DNA of 64,000 bases. Origin: Variovorax sp. 679 (GTDB taxonomy: Bacteria > Pseudomonadota > Gammaproteobacteria > Burkholderiales > Burkholderiaceae_C). Made by a program: the position numbers and the translations under genes. The stretch lies in contig NZ_RXFS01000020.1 in NCBI RefSeq assembly GCF_003952185.1, positions 1 through 64,000 of the forward strand, read 5' to 3'. Below are positions 8,470 to 16,792 of the stretch, piece by piece (position 1 is the stretch's first letter; each line of letters begins with the position of its first letter). The notes beneath the pieces were generated by a model. That model was not told the origin of the DNA. It ran no database searches and worked only from the letters and a program-made list of their open reading frames with translations.

Positions 8470-8571
8470 GCCAGCGGAATGTACGCCCATGGGTTGCCAG
8501 GAAAAAAAGGAATACCGCGCCGGTCCGATTTCTCGTTTGTCCTGCGAGGCATGCACTTTGATACTGCATGC

Positions 8572-9801
8572 ATGCTTCACATCGCACCACGCCTGAATCG
8601 AATCAAACCGTCTCCCAGCTCCATGGCCGGCCAGCGGGCCCGCGAGCTGCGCGCCGCGGGCCGCGACATCCTCGGCCTGACCGCCGGCGAGCCCGACTTC
8701 GAGACGCCCGAGCACATCAAGCAGGCCGCCATCCGAGCCATGGCCGCCGGGCAGACCCGCTACACCGACGTGGGCGGCACGCCTGCCCTCAAGGAAGCCA
8801 TCGCCGGCAAGTTCCTGACCGAGAACGGACTGGCCTACACGCCGGGCGAGATCATCGTCGGCACCGGCGCCAAGCAGGTGATCTTCAACGCGCTCATGTG
8901 CACGGTCGCGGCGGGCGACGAGGTCATCGTGCCGGCGCCCTACTGGGTGTCCTACCCCGACATCGCGCTGCTGGCGGGCGGCGTTCCGGTCTTCGTCGAC
9001 TGCCCCGCCGCGTCGGGCTTCAAGCTCCAGCCCGCCGACCTCGAGCGCGCCATCACCGGCAAGACGCGCTGGCTGATGCTCAACTCCCCGAACAACCCGA
9101 GCGGCGCGACCTACACGCGCGCAGAGCTTCAGGCGCTGGCCGAAGTATTGCGCCGTCACCCGCACGTCTGGGTGCTGACCGACGACATCTACGAGCACCT
9201 GATCTACGGCGACGTCGAGTTCGCCACCATGGCCGAGGCGGCACCCGACCTCAAGGATCGCACGCTGACGGTGAACGGCGTGTCCAAGGCCTATGCAATG
9301 ACGGGCTGGCGCATCGGCTACGGCGCGGGGCCTTCCGCGCTGATCAAGGCGATGGTCAAGCTCCAGTCGCAAAGCACCTCCGGCCCCAACTCGATCGCGC
9401 AGGCTGCATCTATCGCGGCGCTCACGGGCCCGCAGGAAACCATCGCCACGAACCGGCTCGAATACCAGAAGCGGCGCGACACGGTGGTCGCGGCGCTCAA
9501 TGCCATCGACGGCATCCAGTGCGACGTGCCCGATGGCGCGTTCTACATCTTCGCCTCGTGCAGCGCCCTCTTCGGGCTGCGCAACCGCAAGGGCACCGTG
9601 ATCGAGAGCAGCGACGACTGGGTGATGCACCTGCTCGACTCACAGGATCTCGCAGCGCTCCAAGGCAGCGCCTACGGCGTGCCAACGCATTTCCGCCTCT
9701 CCTTCGCCGCCAGCACCGAACAGCTGCTGGAAGGTTGCCGGCGCATCGCGCGGGCACGCGAGGAACTCTCGGGCCAAGCAATCAACCAGGAACCGCAATG
9801 A
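8572..9801 (+). CDS. Pyridoxal-phosphate aminotransferase, class I/II (aspartate aminotransferase-like)
   Basis: 409 aa. Fold type I signatures: LTAGEPDFETPEH near the N-terminus, NSPNNPSGATYTR, and the PLP lysine in NGVSKAYAMTGWRIGY. It transfers an amino group between an amino acid and a 2-oxo acid; family members nearby in sequence space use aspartate, glutamate-like or aromatic substrates. ATG 8572 is preferred, though an in-frame ATG at 8551 is possible. The stop overlaps the next start by ATGA, placing it first in an operon with a Bug receptor and an RraA-type aldolase. Confidence 0.88.
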   Translation: MLHIAPRLNRIKPSPSSMAGQRARELRAAGRDILGLTAGEPDFETPEHIKQAAIRAMAAGQTRYTDVGGTPALKEAIAGKFLTENGLAYTPGEIIVGTGAKQVIFNALMCTVAAGDEVIVPAPYWVSYPDIALLAGGVPVFVDCPAASGFKLQPADLERAITGKTRWLMLNSPNNPSGATYTRAELQALAEVLRRHPHVWVLTDDIYEHLIYGDVEFATMAEAAPDLKDRTLTVNGVSKAYAMTGWRIGYGAGPSALIKAMVKLQSQSTSGPNSIAQAASIAALTGPQETIATNRLEYQKRRDTVVAALNAIDGIQCDVPDGAFYIFASCSALFGLRNRKGTVIESSDDWVMHLLDSQDLAALQGSAYGVPTHFRLSFAASTEQLLEGCRRIARAREELSGQAINQEPQ

Positions 9802-10784
9802 AACTCCGCACCCTTCTGAAGCTGCTGCCGGCCCTTGCCGCGGGCACCGTCTGGCTTGGCGCCCCCCACGCGCAGGCCGCCGACTCCTTTCCCTCGAAGC
9901 CCGTGAAGATCCTCGTCGGCTTCTCGCCCGGAGGCTCCAACGACGTGGTGGCACGGCTGATCGCACCGAAGCTGGCCGAAGGACTCGGGCAGCAGGTGCT
10001 GATCGACAACCGGCCGGGCGCCGGCGGCAACATCGCGGCATCGGCCATGCTCGCCGCGCCCGCCGACGGACACACGCTGCTGATGTGCACCACGGGAACG
10101 CTGTCGATCCAGCCGCACGTGCTCAAGAGCATGCCCTTCGACTCCGAGAAGGACATCGTGCCGGTCACGCAGATCGTCAATGCACCTTACATGCTGCTGG
10201 TCAACTCCAGCCTGCCGGTGAAGAGCGTGAAGGAGCTCGTCGCCTACGCCAAGCAGAAGCCGGGCGAGATCAACTTCGCTTCCTCGGGCACCGCCACGGG
10301 CGGCCACCTCGCAGGCGAGATGCTGAAGAGCCGCGCGGGCATCGACATCGTGCACGTGGCCTACAAGGGCACGGGCCAGGCCATGACGGACCTCCTCGCC
10401 GGCCAGGTCTCGATGATCTTCGACCAGCCCGTGAGCTCGATGCAGTACGCCCGCTCCGGCAAGCTGCGTGCGCTGGCGGTGGCCAGCCCGCGCCGGCTGG
10501 CGGCCTTCCCGGACATCCCGACCGTGACCGAAGCCGGTGTCCCCGACTTCGACCCCGTCACCTGGGCTGGCATCTGCGCCGCGAAGAACACGCCTCCGGC
10601 CGTGGTCGAGCGCATCCAGCGCGAAGTCGCCAAGGTGCTCGCGATGCCCGAGATCTCCAAGCGGCTCGCGGCCGATGGCCTGGAGCCGGTGGGAAGCACG
10701 CCCGAGCAGTTCCGCGCCTTCCTGACGGCGGACAAGCGCAAGTGGGGCCGCGTGGTGAAGGACGCGGACGTCAAGGCCGAATGA
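9798..10784 (+). CDS. Bug-type solute receptor (tripartite tricarboxylate transporter family)
   Basis: 328 aa with a signal peptide ending at AQA (about residue 28). Bug hallmarks: PSKPVKILVGFSPGGSNDVV, the NRPGAGGNIA loop and the VAYKGTGQA segment. These periplasmic proteins bind carboxylates for TctAB-type permeases, none of which is encoded in the window. Flanked by ATGA overlaps on both sides, so it is made together with the aminotransferase and aldolase and probably captures their substrate. Confidence 0.9.
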   Translation: MKLRTLLKLLPALAAGTVWLGAPHAQAADSFPSKPVKILVGFSPGGSNDVVARLIAPKLAEGLGQQVLIDNRPGAGGNIAASAMLAAPADGHTLLMCTTGTLSIQPHVLKSMPFDSEKDIVPVTQIVNAPYMLLVNSSLPVKSVKELVAYAKQKPGEINFASSGTATGGHLAGEMLKSRAGIDIVHVAYKGTGQAMTDLLAGQVSMIFDQPVSSMQYARSGKLRALAVASPRRLAAFPDIPTVTEAGVPDFDPVTWAGICAAKNTPPAVVERIQREVAKVLAMPEISKRLAADGLEPVGSTPEQFRAFLTADKRKWGRVVKDADVKAE

Positions 10785-11485
10785 GCGGAAACCAGAACAT
10801 GAACCAGCTTCCGGACATCGTTCGCGACTTCGAGCGCGTTTCCTCCAATCTCGTTCAGCAGGCCTCGGCCTTCCAGCCGGCCATCCTCGCCGACGTGGCC
10901 GGCCGCCGGGGCGCCCTGCACGGCCGCATCCAGGCCCTGCGCCACCGGATGAAGCTGGCGGGCAGCGCGCTCACGGTGGAAGTGCGGCCGGGCGACAACT
11001 TGATGATCCACGCCGCCATCGCGCTCGCCAAGCCTGGCGACGTGCTGGTGATCGACGGCAAGGGCGACCAGAGCGCGGCTCTCATGGGCACGATCATGAT
11101 GAACGCCTGCCGCCAGGTCGGCATCGCCGGCGTGGTGATCGACGGCGCAGTGCGCGACAGCGTGGAGATCGACGAGATGGGCTTTCCTGTCTTCTCGGTC
11201 GGCACCAATCCCAACGGCCCGACCAAGCTGGCCTCGGGGCGCATCGGGCATCCGGTGTCGGTCGGCGGCGTGGCCGTGCGCCCCGGCGATCTGGTCGTCG
11301 GCGATGCAGATGGTGTGGTCGTCGTCGAACGCGAGAAGGTGGAAGCGCTTCTGCTGGCTGCGCAGAAGAAGGTCGAAGACGAAGCCGCGCGCATCGATGC
11401 CATCAAGCAGGGCAACACGGCGGCCAAGTGGCTGGACGCCGCCTTGCGCAACGCGGGCGTGCTCAAGGAAGGCGAGAAGCTGTAG
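10781..11485 (+). CDS. RraA-like aldolase (4-hydroxy-4-methyl/4-carboxy-4-hydroxy-2-oxo acid aldolase type)
   Basis: 234 aa. Shows the RraA/HMG-aldolase core: PGDNLMIHAAIALAKPGDV, GDQSAALMGTIMMNACRQ and the VIDGAVRDS loop that carries the arginine and aspartate for pyruvate and metal binding. Known members split 4-hydroxy-4-methyl-2-oxoglutarate or 4-carboxy-4-hydroxy-2-oxoadipate to pyruvate plus a second oxo acid; RNase E inhibitor RraA shares the fold. The enzymatic role is favoured by the operon with an aminotransferase and a carboxylate receptor. Confidence 0.85.
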   Translation: MSGNQNMNQLPDIVRDFERVSSNLVQQASAFQPAILADVAGRRGALHGRIQALRHRMKLAGSALTVEVRPGDNLMIHAAIALAKPGDVLVIDGKGDQSAALMGTIMMNACRQVGIAGVVIDGAVRDSVEIDEMGFPVFSVGTNPNGPTKLASGRIGHPVSVGGVAVRPGDLVVGDADGVVVVEREKVEALLLAAQKKVEDEAARIDAIKQGNTAAKWLDAALRNAGVLKEGEKL

Positions 11486-11548
11486 GCATTTGAGCCGGGC
11501 AATGCCGCAGATGCGGCTGCGGCGACTGCGGGCTTCGGTCCGCCTCGC

Positions 11549-12565
11549 TCACGTCCAGTTCGTCTGCACCCAGCTGCGCACCGCCGCCCACTCGGGCGAG
11601 GTTTCGATGTAGCTCTGCGTTGCACTCACCAGCTCGCCCACGTTCTTGTAGTCGTCAAGGCCGAACGGCTCGGCGAGCGGAACGTTGCCGCGCATGTAGT
11701 TGCCGCCGAGCAGCTGGCCGGCCTGGACCGCCGCCAACTCTGCGGTGGCATCCATGGTGAGGTTGAGCAGCGCAGTGGCCGGCACCACGCCGTCGCTGAA
11801 CGGCCACAGCCAATGCGTGACGCCCCAGTCCAGCGGGTTGGAGACGGAGGTTGGCGGCACGCCCACCGGATTGGCGCCGGTGCCCAGCGACAGCATCACG
11901 ATGTCCGACGTGGCGCTGGCGTAGCCCTGGTAGATCGCTTCCACGATCGCCGTCATCGAGGGGTTGTTGGCGAAGGTGCCGCCATCGGCGAAGTAGCCGA
12001 AGCCGCCCACCTGGTACGGCGGGAAGTACGTCGGCGCGGCCGAGGTGGCCAGCGCGGCATCGACCATGCTGATGCCGCGGTAGGCGTTGTTCGGGCCGTT
12101 GGAGATGGTGCACGGCGCCCAGCTGTTCTGGCTTGCGTCCCACAGTCGTGCGGAGTTGACGGCCACGAAGCGGCTCGCCGACGACAGCGCGCCGCTGCCC
12201 ACCAGCTGCTGGGCGACCGTCTGCAAGCCGGTATTGACGTACTGGCACTTGAAGATGCCCGGGCCGCTGCCCAGCAGCTCTTCCGTCGACTGCGCCGGCG
12301 CCTTGTCCTGCTGCTTGGCCTGTGCGTCCAGCAGCCAGCCGTTGGGCTTGAAGATGGTGGAGCCTTCGTTCTCGTAGAGCTTGACGATGGCATCGATGCC
12401 AACGTTGTTCACCAGGCCCAGCGAGATCAGGCCACCGGTGGAAGTGCCGGCGAAACCGTTCGCGCTTCCGATGATGCCGAAGCTCTGGTCCAGATCCTGG
12501 ATCAGCAGTGCCGTGATGACGCCCCGGATACCGCCGCCGTCGCAGCAGAGAATCTTGAAAGACAT
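11549..12565 (-). CDS. Patatin-like phospholipase
   Basis: 338 aa, cytoplasmic by sequence. The Ser-Asp dyad is complete: oxyanion loop DGGGIRG (9-15), nucleophile elbow GTSTGG (40-45, Ser42) and DGG (194-196, Asp194). Such enzymes hydrolyse acyl ester bonds of phospholipids or stored lipids. It is a lone gene convergent with the aldolase operon; no cyclic-nucleotide synthase or other defence partner is adjacent, so a CBASS effector role is not supported. Confidence 0.88.
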   Translation of the reverse strand: MSFKILCCDGGGIRGVITALLIQDLDQSFGIIGSANGFAGTSTGGLISLGLVNNVGIDAIVKLYENEGSTIFKPNGWLLDAQAKQQDKAPAQSTEELLGSGPGIFKCQYVNTGLQTVAQQLVGSGALSSASRFVAVNSARLWDASQNSWAPCTISNGPNNAYRGISMVDAALATSAAPTYFPPYQVGGFGYFADGGTFANNPSMTAIVEAIYQGYASATSDIVMLSLGTGANPVGVPPTSVSNPLDWGVTHWLWPFSDGVVPATALLNLTMDATAELAAVQAGQLLGGNYMRGNVPLAEPFGLDDYKNVGELVSATQSYIETSPEWAAVRSWVQTNWT

Positions 12566-12758
12566 GGCTGTGCTCCTTGCTCGAGTGGATGGATGGCAAG
12601 TGCGTTGCTCGATGCGCGCACCCGTGCCCCTGAACTCAGGCCGGAATGTGCGTCAATCCTTCAAGCGGTGCATCACTCGAACGAGGGAGGTACGGCCTCT
12701 CTTGTGCCAACGCGGCAGGTCGGGCTCGACCTTTCATTAATACCAATGTTCAAGAAAC

Positions 12759-12789
12759 GAAGAAAGGGCCCTCGGGCCCTTCTTCTTTT
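12759..12789. terminator. Bidirectional hairpin terminator
   Basis: AAGGGCCC and GGGCCCTT form a near-perfect stem, extended by GAAG/CTTC with one bulge. TTTT follows on the plus strand and GTTTCTTG on the minus strand. It lies between the small secreted gene (ending 12838) and the patatin gene, both minus strand, and would end the former's transcript. Confidence 0.7.
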
Positions 12790-12837
12790 GCACTCATGAA
12801 GCCGATGCGATCCGATCGGCTTACCGGTTCGCTCGGC

Positions 12838-13188
12838 TTACAGGCCAGCCTGGCGCGTGAACGACACGCTGGGCTTCTTGTAGGCAGCCGGCACTTCGTC
12901 GCGGTAGAACGCGCGGCGGTCGAGGCTGGCGAGCGGGTCGTGCGCCTTGGCGACGGCTTCGGCCTGCACGGTCGCGCGGTTGGCGGTCGACGTGAAGGTC
13001 TGGGCACCGGCGCTCGATGCATCGCTGTATTCGTTGCCGGCACGGGCGGCGGCAGCGGCTTGCGGTGCGACTTCAGCGCGGGTCACGGACGAATTCACGA
13101 CGTGCACGCCGTCGTAGGTTTCTGCGTGGGCTCCGGCAGCAGCCAGGAGCGAGAGGGCAGCAGCGGCGAGGATCTTCGAGGCATTCAT
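12838..13188 (-). CDS. Small secreted protein, DUF4148-like, unknown function
   Basis: 116 aa from ATG 13188, which has an AAGGAG box 7 nt upstream. The signal peptide ends near AHA (residue 22). The mature region carries SVTRAEVAPQA and NRATVQAEAVAKA, two copies of a helical RAxVxxEA pattern seen in small exported Comamonadaceae proteins, including the one at 4259-4609. The tail is basic and aromatic (YKKPSVSFTRQAGL). Function unknown. Followed by a strong terminator, so monocistronic. Confidence 0.75.
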   Translation of the reverse strand: MNASKILAAAALSLLAAAGAHAETYDGVHVVNSSVTRAEVAPQAAAAARAGNEYSDASSAGAQTFTSTANRATVQAEAVAKAHDPLASLDRRAFYRDEVPAAYKKPSVSFTRQAGL

Positions 13189-13344
13189 TTCAATCTCCTT
13201 CAGGGCAAACGGTTGGTTGGTGAGGAGAAGTTTGATCCTGAATGAGCACGAAAAACGCACGCAAATTGAACCGCGGCGTTCACGGGATTGAAACAATGCG
13301 GATCTTGAAATCCGCCCCCGTCAACCGGGTTTGCCCCGAATCGG

Positions 13345-13593
13345 TCAGGGTTGGGCGCCTGCAACCTCGCCCGCAGGCCGGTTCCACCACCCTCCTCCCA
13401 GCGCCTGGAACAGCGCCGCGGTGTCGCCCAGCCTCGTGGCCTGCGCCTGTGCCAGCGCCAGCGCGGCCTGGTGGTGAGCCTGTTCGGCGTTGAGCAGCGC
13501 CAGCCTGTCCACATAGCCCCTTCCGAGCTGCCGGCGGATCAGTTCCATCGAGATGCGGCTGGTTCGCTCCAATTCCACTGCCGCGGCCAGCAT
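13345..13593 (-). pseudogene. 3' remnant of an RND efflux outer-membrane factor (NodT/TolC-like)
   Basis: The readable product is ELIRRQLGRGYVDRLALLNA, continuing to a normal C-terminus with ADTAALFQALGGGWWNRP-type sequence. This is the last coiled-coil and end of a TolC-family efflux lipoprotein; the first roughly 400 residues are missing. Upstream the frame runs directly into the histidine-kinase remnant on the other strand, near 13594. No start codon or ribosome binding site remains, so it is non-functional. Confidence 0.75.
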
Positions 13594-13722
13594 GTGGAGG
13601 GCCAGGGCAGCGGGCTCGGACTGGCGATCGTGCGCGACATCGTGGCGCTGCATGGCGCAACGGTGACGCTGACGCGCAGCGCCTCCGGCGGCGCCTGCGT
13701 CACGATCCGCTTCAGTGGCTGA
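13594..13722 (+). pseudogene. 3' remnant of a sensor histidine kinase
   Basis: The frame encodes GQGSGLGLAIVRDIVALHG and then a normal kinase C-terminus (VTIRFSG, stop). This is the G2 box and end of a HATPase_c domain with everything before it gone. It abuts the efflux-gene remnant on the opposite strand. Its stop overlaps the 3' end of fmdB by 11 nt, so the deletion has brought fmdB and kinase ends together. Confidence 0.75.
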
Positions 13723-14053
13723 TCATCCACGGGCGCCGTGATGGCGCCGACTTCGCGCCGCTGGGCGCCGTCACCGTCGCGCCGCGCTTGCCCGAGCTGC
13801 AGCAGCCGCAACCCGCCGGATGCTTGAAGCGCGCATAGTCGCGCGAACTGCCGGGTTCGTGCCGCGCACGCTCGTTGGTTTCCATCGCGCGGCGCGTACC
13901 CGAGGCCATCAACGCCAGCCGCGGTGCCGCTGACAGCACGCGCGGCGAAGCGTTGCCGCAGTCGGGGCACGCGGCCGGCTCGTCGCGCAGGCCCGAGGGC
14001 CGCAGCGCTTCGAAGCCGCCGCAGTGACCGCAGGCGTAGTCGTAGGTGGGCAT
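13712..14053 (-). CDS. fmdB: FmdB-type zinc-ribbon protein
   Basis: 113 aa. The N-terminus MPTYDYACGHCGGFEALR with a second CPDCG pair (Cys8, Cys11, Cys29, Cys32) is the FmdB/YwlB zinc ribbon, a putative regulator found beside formamidase genes. A CGCC pair follows at about residue 83. It is 20 nt behind fmdA on the same strand. The last dozen residues may be altered by the adjacent deletion scar, as the gene ends inside the kinase remnant. Confidence 0.85.
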   Translation of the reverse strand: MPTYDYACGHCGGFEALRPSGLRDEPAACPDCGNASPRVLSAAPRLALMASGTRRAMETNERARHEPGSSRDYARFKHPAGCGCCSSGKRGATVTAPSGAKSAPSRRPWMISH

Positions 14054-14073
14054 GCAGCGTCTTCCTCTTCTCT

Positions 14074-15306
14074 TCAGCGCAGGTCGTGCGACAGCGGCAT
14101 GCTGACGCTGCCGTCGATCATCTTCACCGGCCCCGAAGCGTTCGGGTTGATGTCGAAATCGAAGATGCCCGTGGGCAGCCACAGCGTGGCGCACGAGTTG
14201 GGCACGTCGACCACGCCGCTGATGTGGCCCTGCACCGGCGCCGTGCCCAGGATCGAATAGGCCTGTGCGCCCGAGTAGCCGAATTTCTTCAAATACTCGA
14301 TGGCGTTCAGGCAGGCCTGGCGGTAGGCCACATTCACGTCGAGGTAGTGCTGCTTGCCGCTCTCGTCGACCGAGATGCCTTCGAAGATCAGGTAGTCGTT
14401 GTACTGCGGCGTGATCGGGCTGGGCTTGAAGATCGGGTTCTTGATGCCGTACTTGGCCATGCCGCCCTTGATGAGCGTGACCTTCATGTGCACCCAGCCG
14501 GCCATCTCGATGGCGCCGCAGAAGGTGATTTCGCCGTCGCCCTGGCTGAAGTGCAGGTCGCCCACGCTCAGGCCCGCGCCGTCGACGTACACGGGGAAGA
14601 ACACCTTCGAGCCGCGCGACAGGTCCTTGATGTCGCAGTTGCCGCCGTGCTCGCGCGGAGGCACGGTGCGTGCGCCTTCGGCAGCGGCCTTCGCCCTCGC
14701 CTCGCCGGTCATCTTGCCCATGTGGGCGGTGCCGGCGAATGGCGGATTGGCCAGGCCGGGCACGCGATCAGGGTCGGTGGCAATGAGTGCCTTCTCGCGC
14801 TCGTTCCACATGTCGAGCATGGGCTTGTCGGGCAGGCAACCGATCAGGCCGGGATGGATCAGGCCCGCGAAGTTCACGCCCGGCACGTGGCGCGAGCTGG
14901 TGAACATGCCCTTGAAGTCCCAGATCGATTTTTGCGCTTCGGGGAAATGATCGGTGAGGAAGCCGCCGCCGTTCTTCTTCGAGAAGAAGCCGTTGAAGCC
15001 CCAGAGGCTGTCCTGCTTGGCGCCGATGTCGAGCAGGTCGACCACCAGCAGGTCGCCGGGCTCCGCGCCCTTCACGCCCACGGGGCCCGAGAGGTAGTGC
15101 ACCGTGCTCAGGTCGATGTCGCGCACGTCGTCCGCGCTGTCGTTGTTCTTGATGAAGCCGCCGGTCCAGTCGAAGGTCTCGAGGATGAAGTCGTCGCCCG
15201 GGTTGACCCAGCATGCCATCGGGATGTCCGGGTGCCAGCGGTTGTGAATCAACTCGTTCTCGGTAGGCGACTTGGTCAGATCGACCTTGATCAGCGTGTC
15301 CGTCAT
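14074..15306 (-). CDS. fmdA: Formamidase (acetamidase/formamidase family)
   Basis: 410 aa, the family's normal length (407 aa in Methylophilus). Hydrolyses formamide and other short amides to ammonia and the acid in the cytoplasm. Visible family motifs: HNRWHPDIP near the start, VHYLSGPVGVKGAEPGDLL, the GGNCDIKDL segment and SVGDLHFSQGDGE. It directly follows urtE and precedes fmdB, giving the classical fmd arrangement of amide importer plus amidase. Confidence 0.95.
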   Translation of the reverse strand: MTDTLIKVDLTKSPTENELIHNRWHPDIPMACWVNPGDDFILETFDWTGGFIKNNDSADDVRDIDLSTVHYLSGPVGVKGAEPGDLLVVDLLDIGAKQDSLWGFNGFFSKKNGGGFLTDHFPEAQKSIWDFKGMFTSSRHVPGVNFAGLIHPGLIGCLPDKPMLDMWNEREKALIATDPDRVPGLANPPFAGTAHMGKMTGEARAKAAAEGARTVPPREHGGNCDIKDLSRGSKVFFPVYVDGAGLSVGDLHFSQGDGEITFCGAIEMAGWVHMKVTLIKGGMAKYGIKNPIFKPSPITPQYNDYLIFEGISVDESGKQHYLDVNVAYRQACLNAIEYLKKFGYSGAQAYSILGTAPVQGHISGVVDVPNSCATLWLPTGIFDFDINPNASGPVKMIDGSVSMPLSHDLR

Positions 15307-15330
15307 TTGCAGTGGCTCCTGGGGTTGTGG

Positions 15331-16032
15331 TTAAACAGAGAGATAGGCCTTGATGTGGTCGACGTCGGTCTTGTCGCGCGCGGTCTCGTGCACCAGCCGG
15401 CCGCCTTCAATGACGAACAACCTGTCGGCCACATCCATCGCAAAGCTGAGCACCTGCTCGGACACGACGATGGTGATGCCGCGCAGCTTGCGGATCTCGT
15501 TGAGCGCCTTGGCGATGTCCTTGATGATCGAAGGCTGAATACCTTCCGTGGGCTCGTCGAGCAGCAGCACCTTGGGATCGGTGACGAGGGCGCGCGCGAT
15601 GGCGAGCTGCTGCTGTTGCCCGCCCGAGAGGTTGCCGCCCTTGCGGTTCTTCATGTCCCACAGCACGGGGAACAGCGCGTAGATCTCCTCGGGAATGCGG
15701 CGGGTCTGCGAGTTCTCCAGTCCGGTCTGGATGTTCTCCTCCACCGTCAGCGTCGGGAAGATCATCCGGCCCTGCGGCACGTAGGCGATGCCCTTGGCGA
15801 CGCGGCGAAAGCTCTCGTCGCGCGACACGTCCTGGCCCGCCACCTCGATGCGCCCGCTCTTGAGCGGCAGCACGCCCATCAGGCTCTTGAACAGCGTGGT
15901 CTTGCCCATGCCGTTGCGGCCCATGATGGCGACGGTCTCGTTGGCATGGCCATCGAACGAGATGCCGTGCAGGGCCTCGCTCTGGCCGTAGGCGACGTGA
16001 AGGTCCTCGACCTTGAGGTTGATGTTGCTCAT
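15331..16032 (-). CDS. urtE: Urea/short-chain amide ABC transporter ATP-binding protein UrtE
   Basis: 233 aa, LivF-class ATPase. Walker A GRNGMGKTT (about residues 38-46), signature LSGGQQQQLAIARAL and Walker B VLLLDEPTEGI are all intact. It pairs with UrtD to energise import through UrtBC. The gene begins 1 nt after the urtD stop. Co-location with fmdA suggests short-chain amides as well as urea; the equivalent Methylophilus proteins are called FmdDEF. Confidence 0.93.
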   Translation of the reverse strand: MSNINLKVEDLHVAYGQSEALHGISFDGHANETVAIMGRNGMGKTTLFKSLMGVLPLKSGRIEVAGQDVSRDESFRRVAKGIAYVPQGRMIFPTLTVEENIQTGLENSQTRRIPEEIYALFPVLWDMKNRKGGNLSGGQQQQLAIARALVTDPKVLLLDEPTEGIQPSIIKDIAKALNEIRKLRGITIVVSEQVLSFAMDVADRLFVIEGGRLVHETARDKTDVDHIKAYLSV

Positions 16033-16033
16033 G

Positions 16034-16777
16034 TCAGTGCCCCAGGTAGACGTCGATGACCTTCGGATCGGCCTGCACCTTCTCCATCGGCCCCTCGGCG
16101 AGGATCTTTCCCTGGTGCATCACCGTGACCTTGTGCGCGATCTGCTTCACGAAGGCCATGTCGTGCTCGATGACGATCACGGCGCGGTTCTGGCAGATGC
16201 GCTTGAGCAGGTCGGCCGTGAGTTCGCGCTCGCGCGCGCTCATGCCGGCGATGGGCTCGTCGAGCATCAAAAGTTCGGGTTCCTGCATCAACAGCATTCC
16301 GATCTCCAGCCATTGCTTCTGGCCGTGGCTCAGCAATCCTGCCTCGGTATCGAGCCTGTCGGCAAGGCCGATTTCTTCGGCGACGGCCTGCACCCTGGCC
16401 TTGACCTCTTCGTCGCACTTGAAAGCAAGCGCTCCGAACACCGAACGGCCCTTGGGAAACGAGACCTCCAGGTTCTGGAATACCGAAAGGTTCTCGTAGA
16501 TCGACGGCGTCTGGAACTTACGGCCTATGCCCAGCCGCACGCGCTTGTGCTCGGCCATCTTCGTGAGTTCGGTGTTCCTGAACTTGATGCTGCCTGCGCT
16601 CGCGCGCGTCTTGCCGCAGATCAGGTCGAGCAGCGTGGTCTTTCCCGCGCCGTTGGGGCCGATGATCACGCGCAGCTCGTTGCGGTCGATGTACAGCGTG
16701 AGGTCGTCGATGGCCTTGAAGCCGTCGAAGGAGACGGTGAGGTCTTCCACTGCGAGCGCGAAGTCTGTGTTGCTCAT
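16034..16777 (-). CDS. urtD: Urea/short-chain amide ABC transporter ATP-binding protein UrtD
   Basis: 247 aa, LivG-class ATPase. Walker A GPNGAGKTT, Walker B LLMLDEPIAGM, and the diagnostic UrtD signature LSHGQKQWLEIGMLL instead of LSGGQ. That variant signature separates UrtD from amino-acid LivG proteins and supports a urea/amide substrate. Between urtC (15 nt gap) and urtE (1 nt gap). Confidence 0.94.
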   Translation of the reverse strand: MSNTDFALAVEDLTVSFDGFKAIDDLTLYIDRNELRVIIGPNGAGKTTLLDLICGKTRASAGSIKFRNTELTKMAEHKRVRLGIGRKFQTPSIYENLSVFQNLEVSFPKGRSVFGALAFKCDEEVKARVQAVAEEIGLADRLDTEAGLLSHGQKQWLEIGMLLMQEPELLMLDEPIAGMSARERELTADLLKRICQNRAVIVIEHDMAFVKQIAHKVTVMHQGKILAEGPMEKVQADPKVIDVYLGH

Positions 16778-16792
16778 GGGGGTGCTCCGTGC

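Noticed and set aside
11549..12565. Patatin gene as a CBASS/defence effector
   Set aside because: No cyclic oligonucleotide synthase, ubiquitin-like or Cap genes adjoin; it reads as a lone phospholipase.
13351..13722. A single 123-aa protein containing the kinase G2 box
   Set aside because: Its first half is antisense to the efflux-gene remnant; only the last 42 codons look like a kinase, so two gene fragments explain it better.
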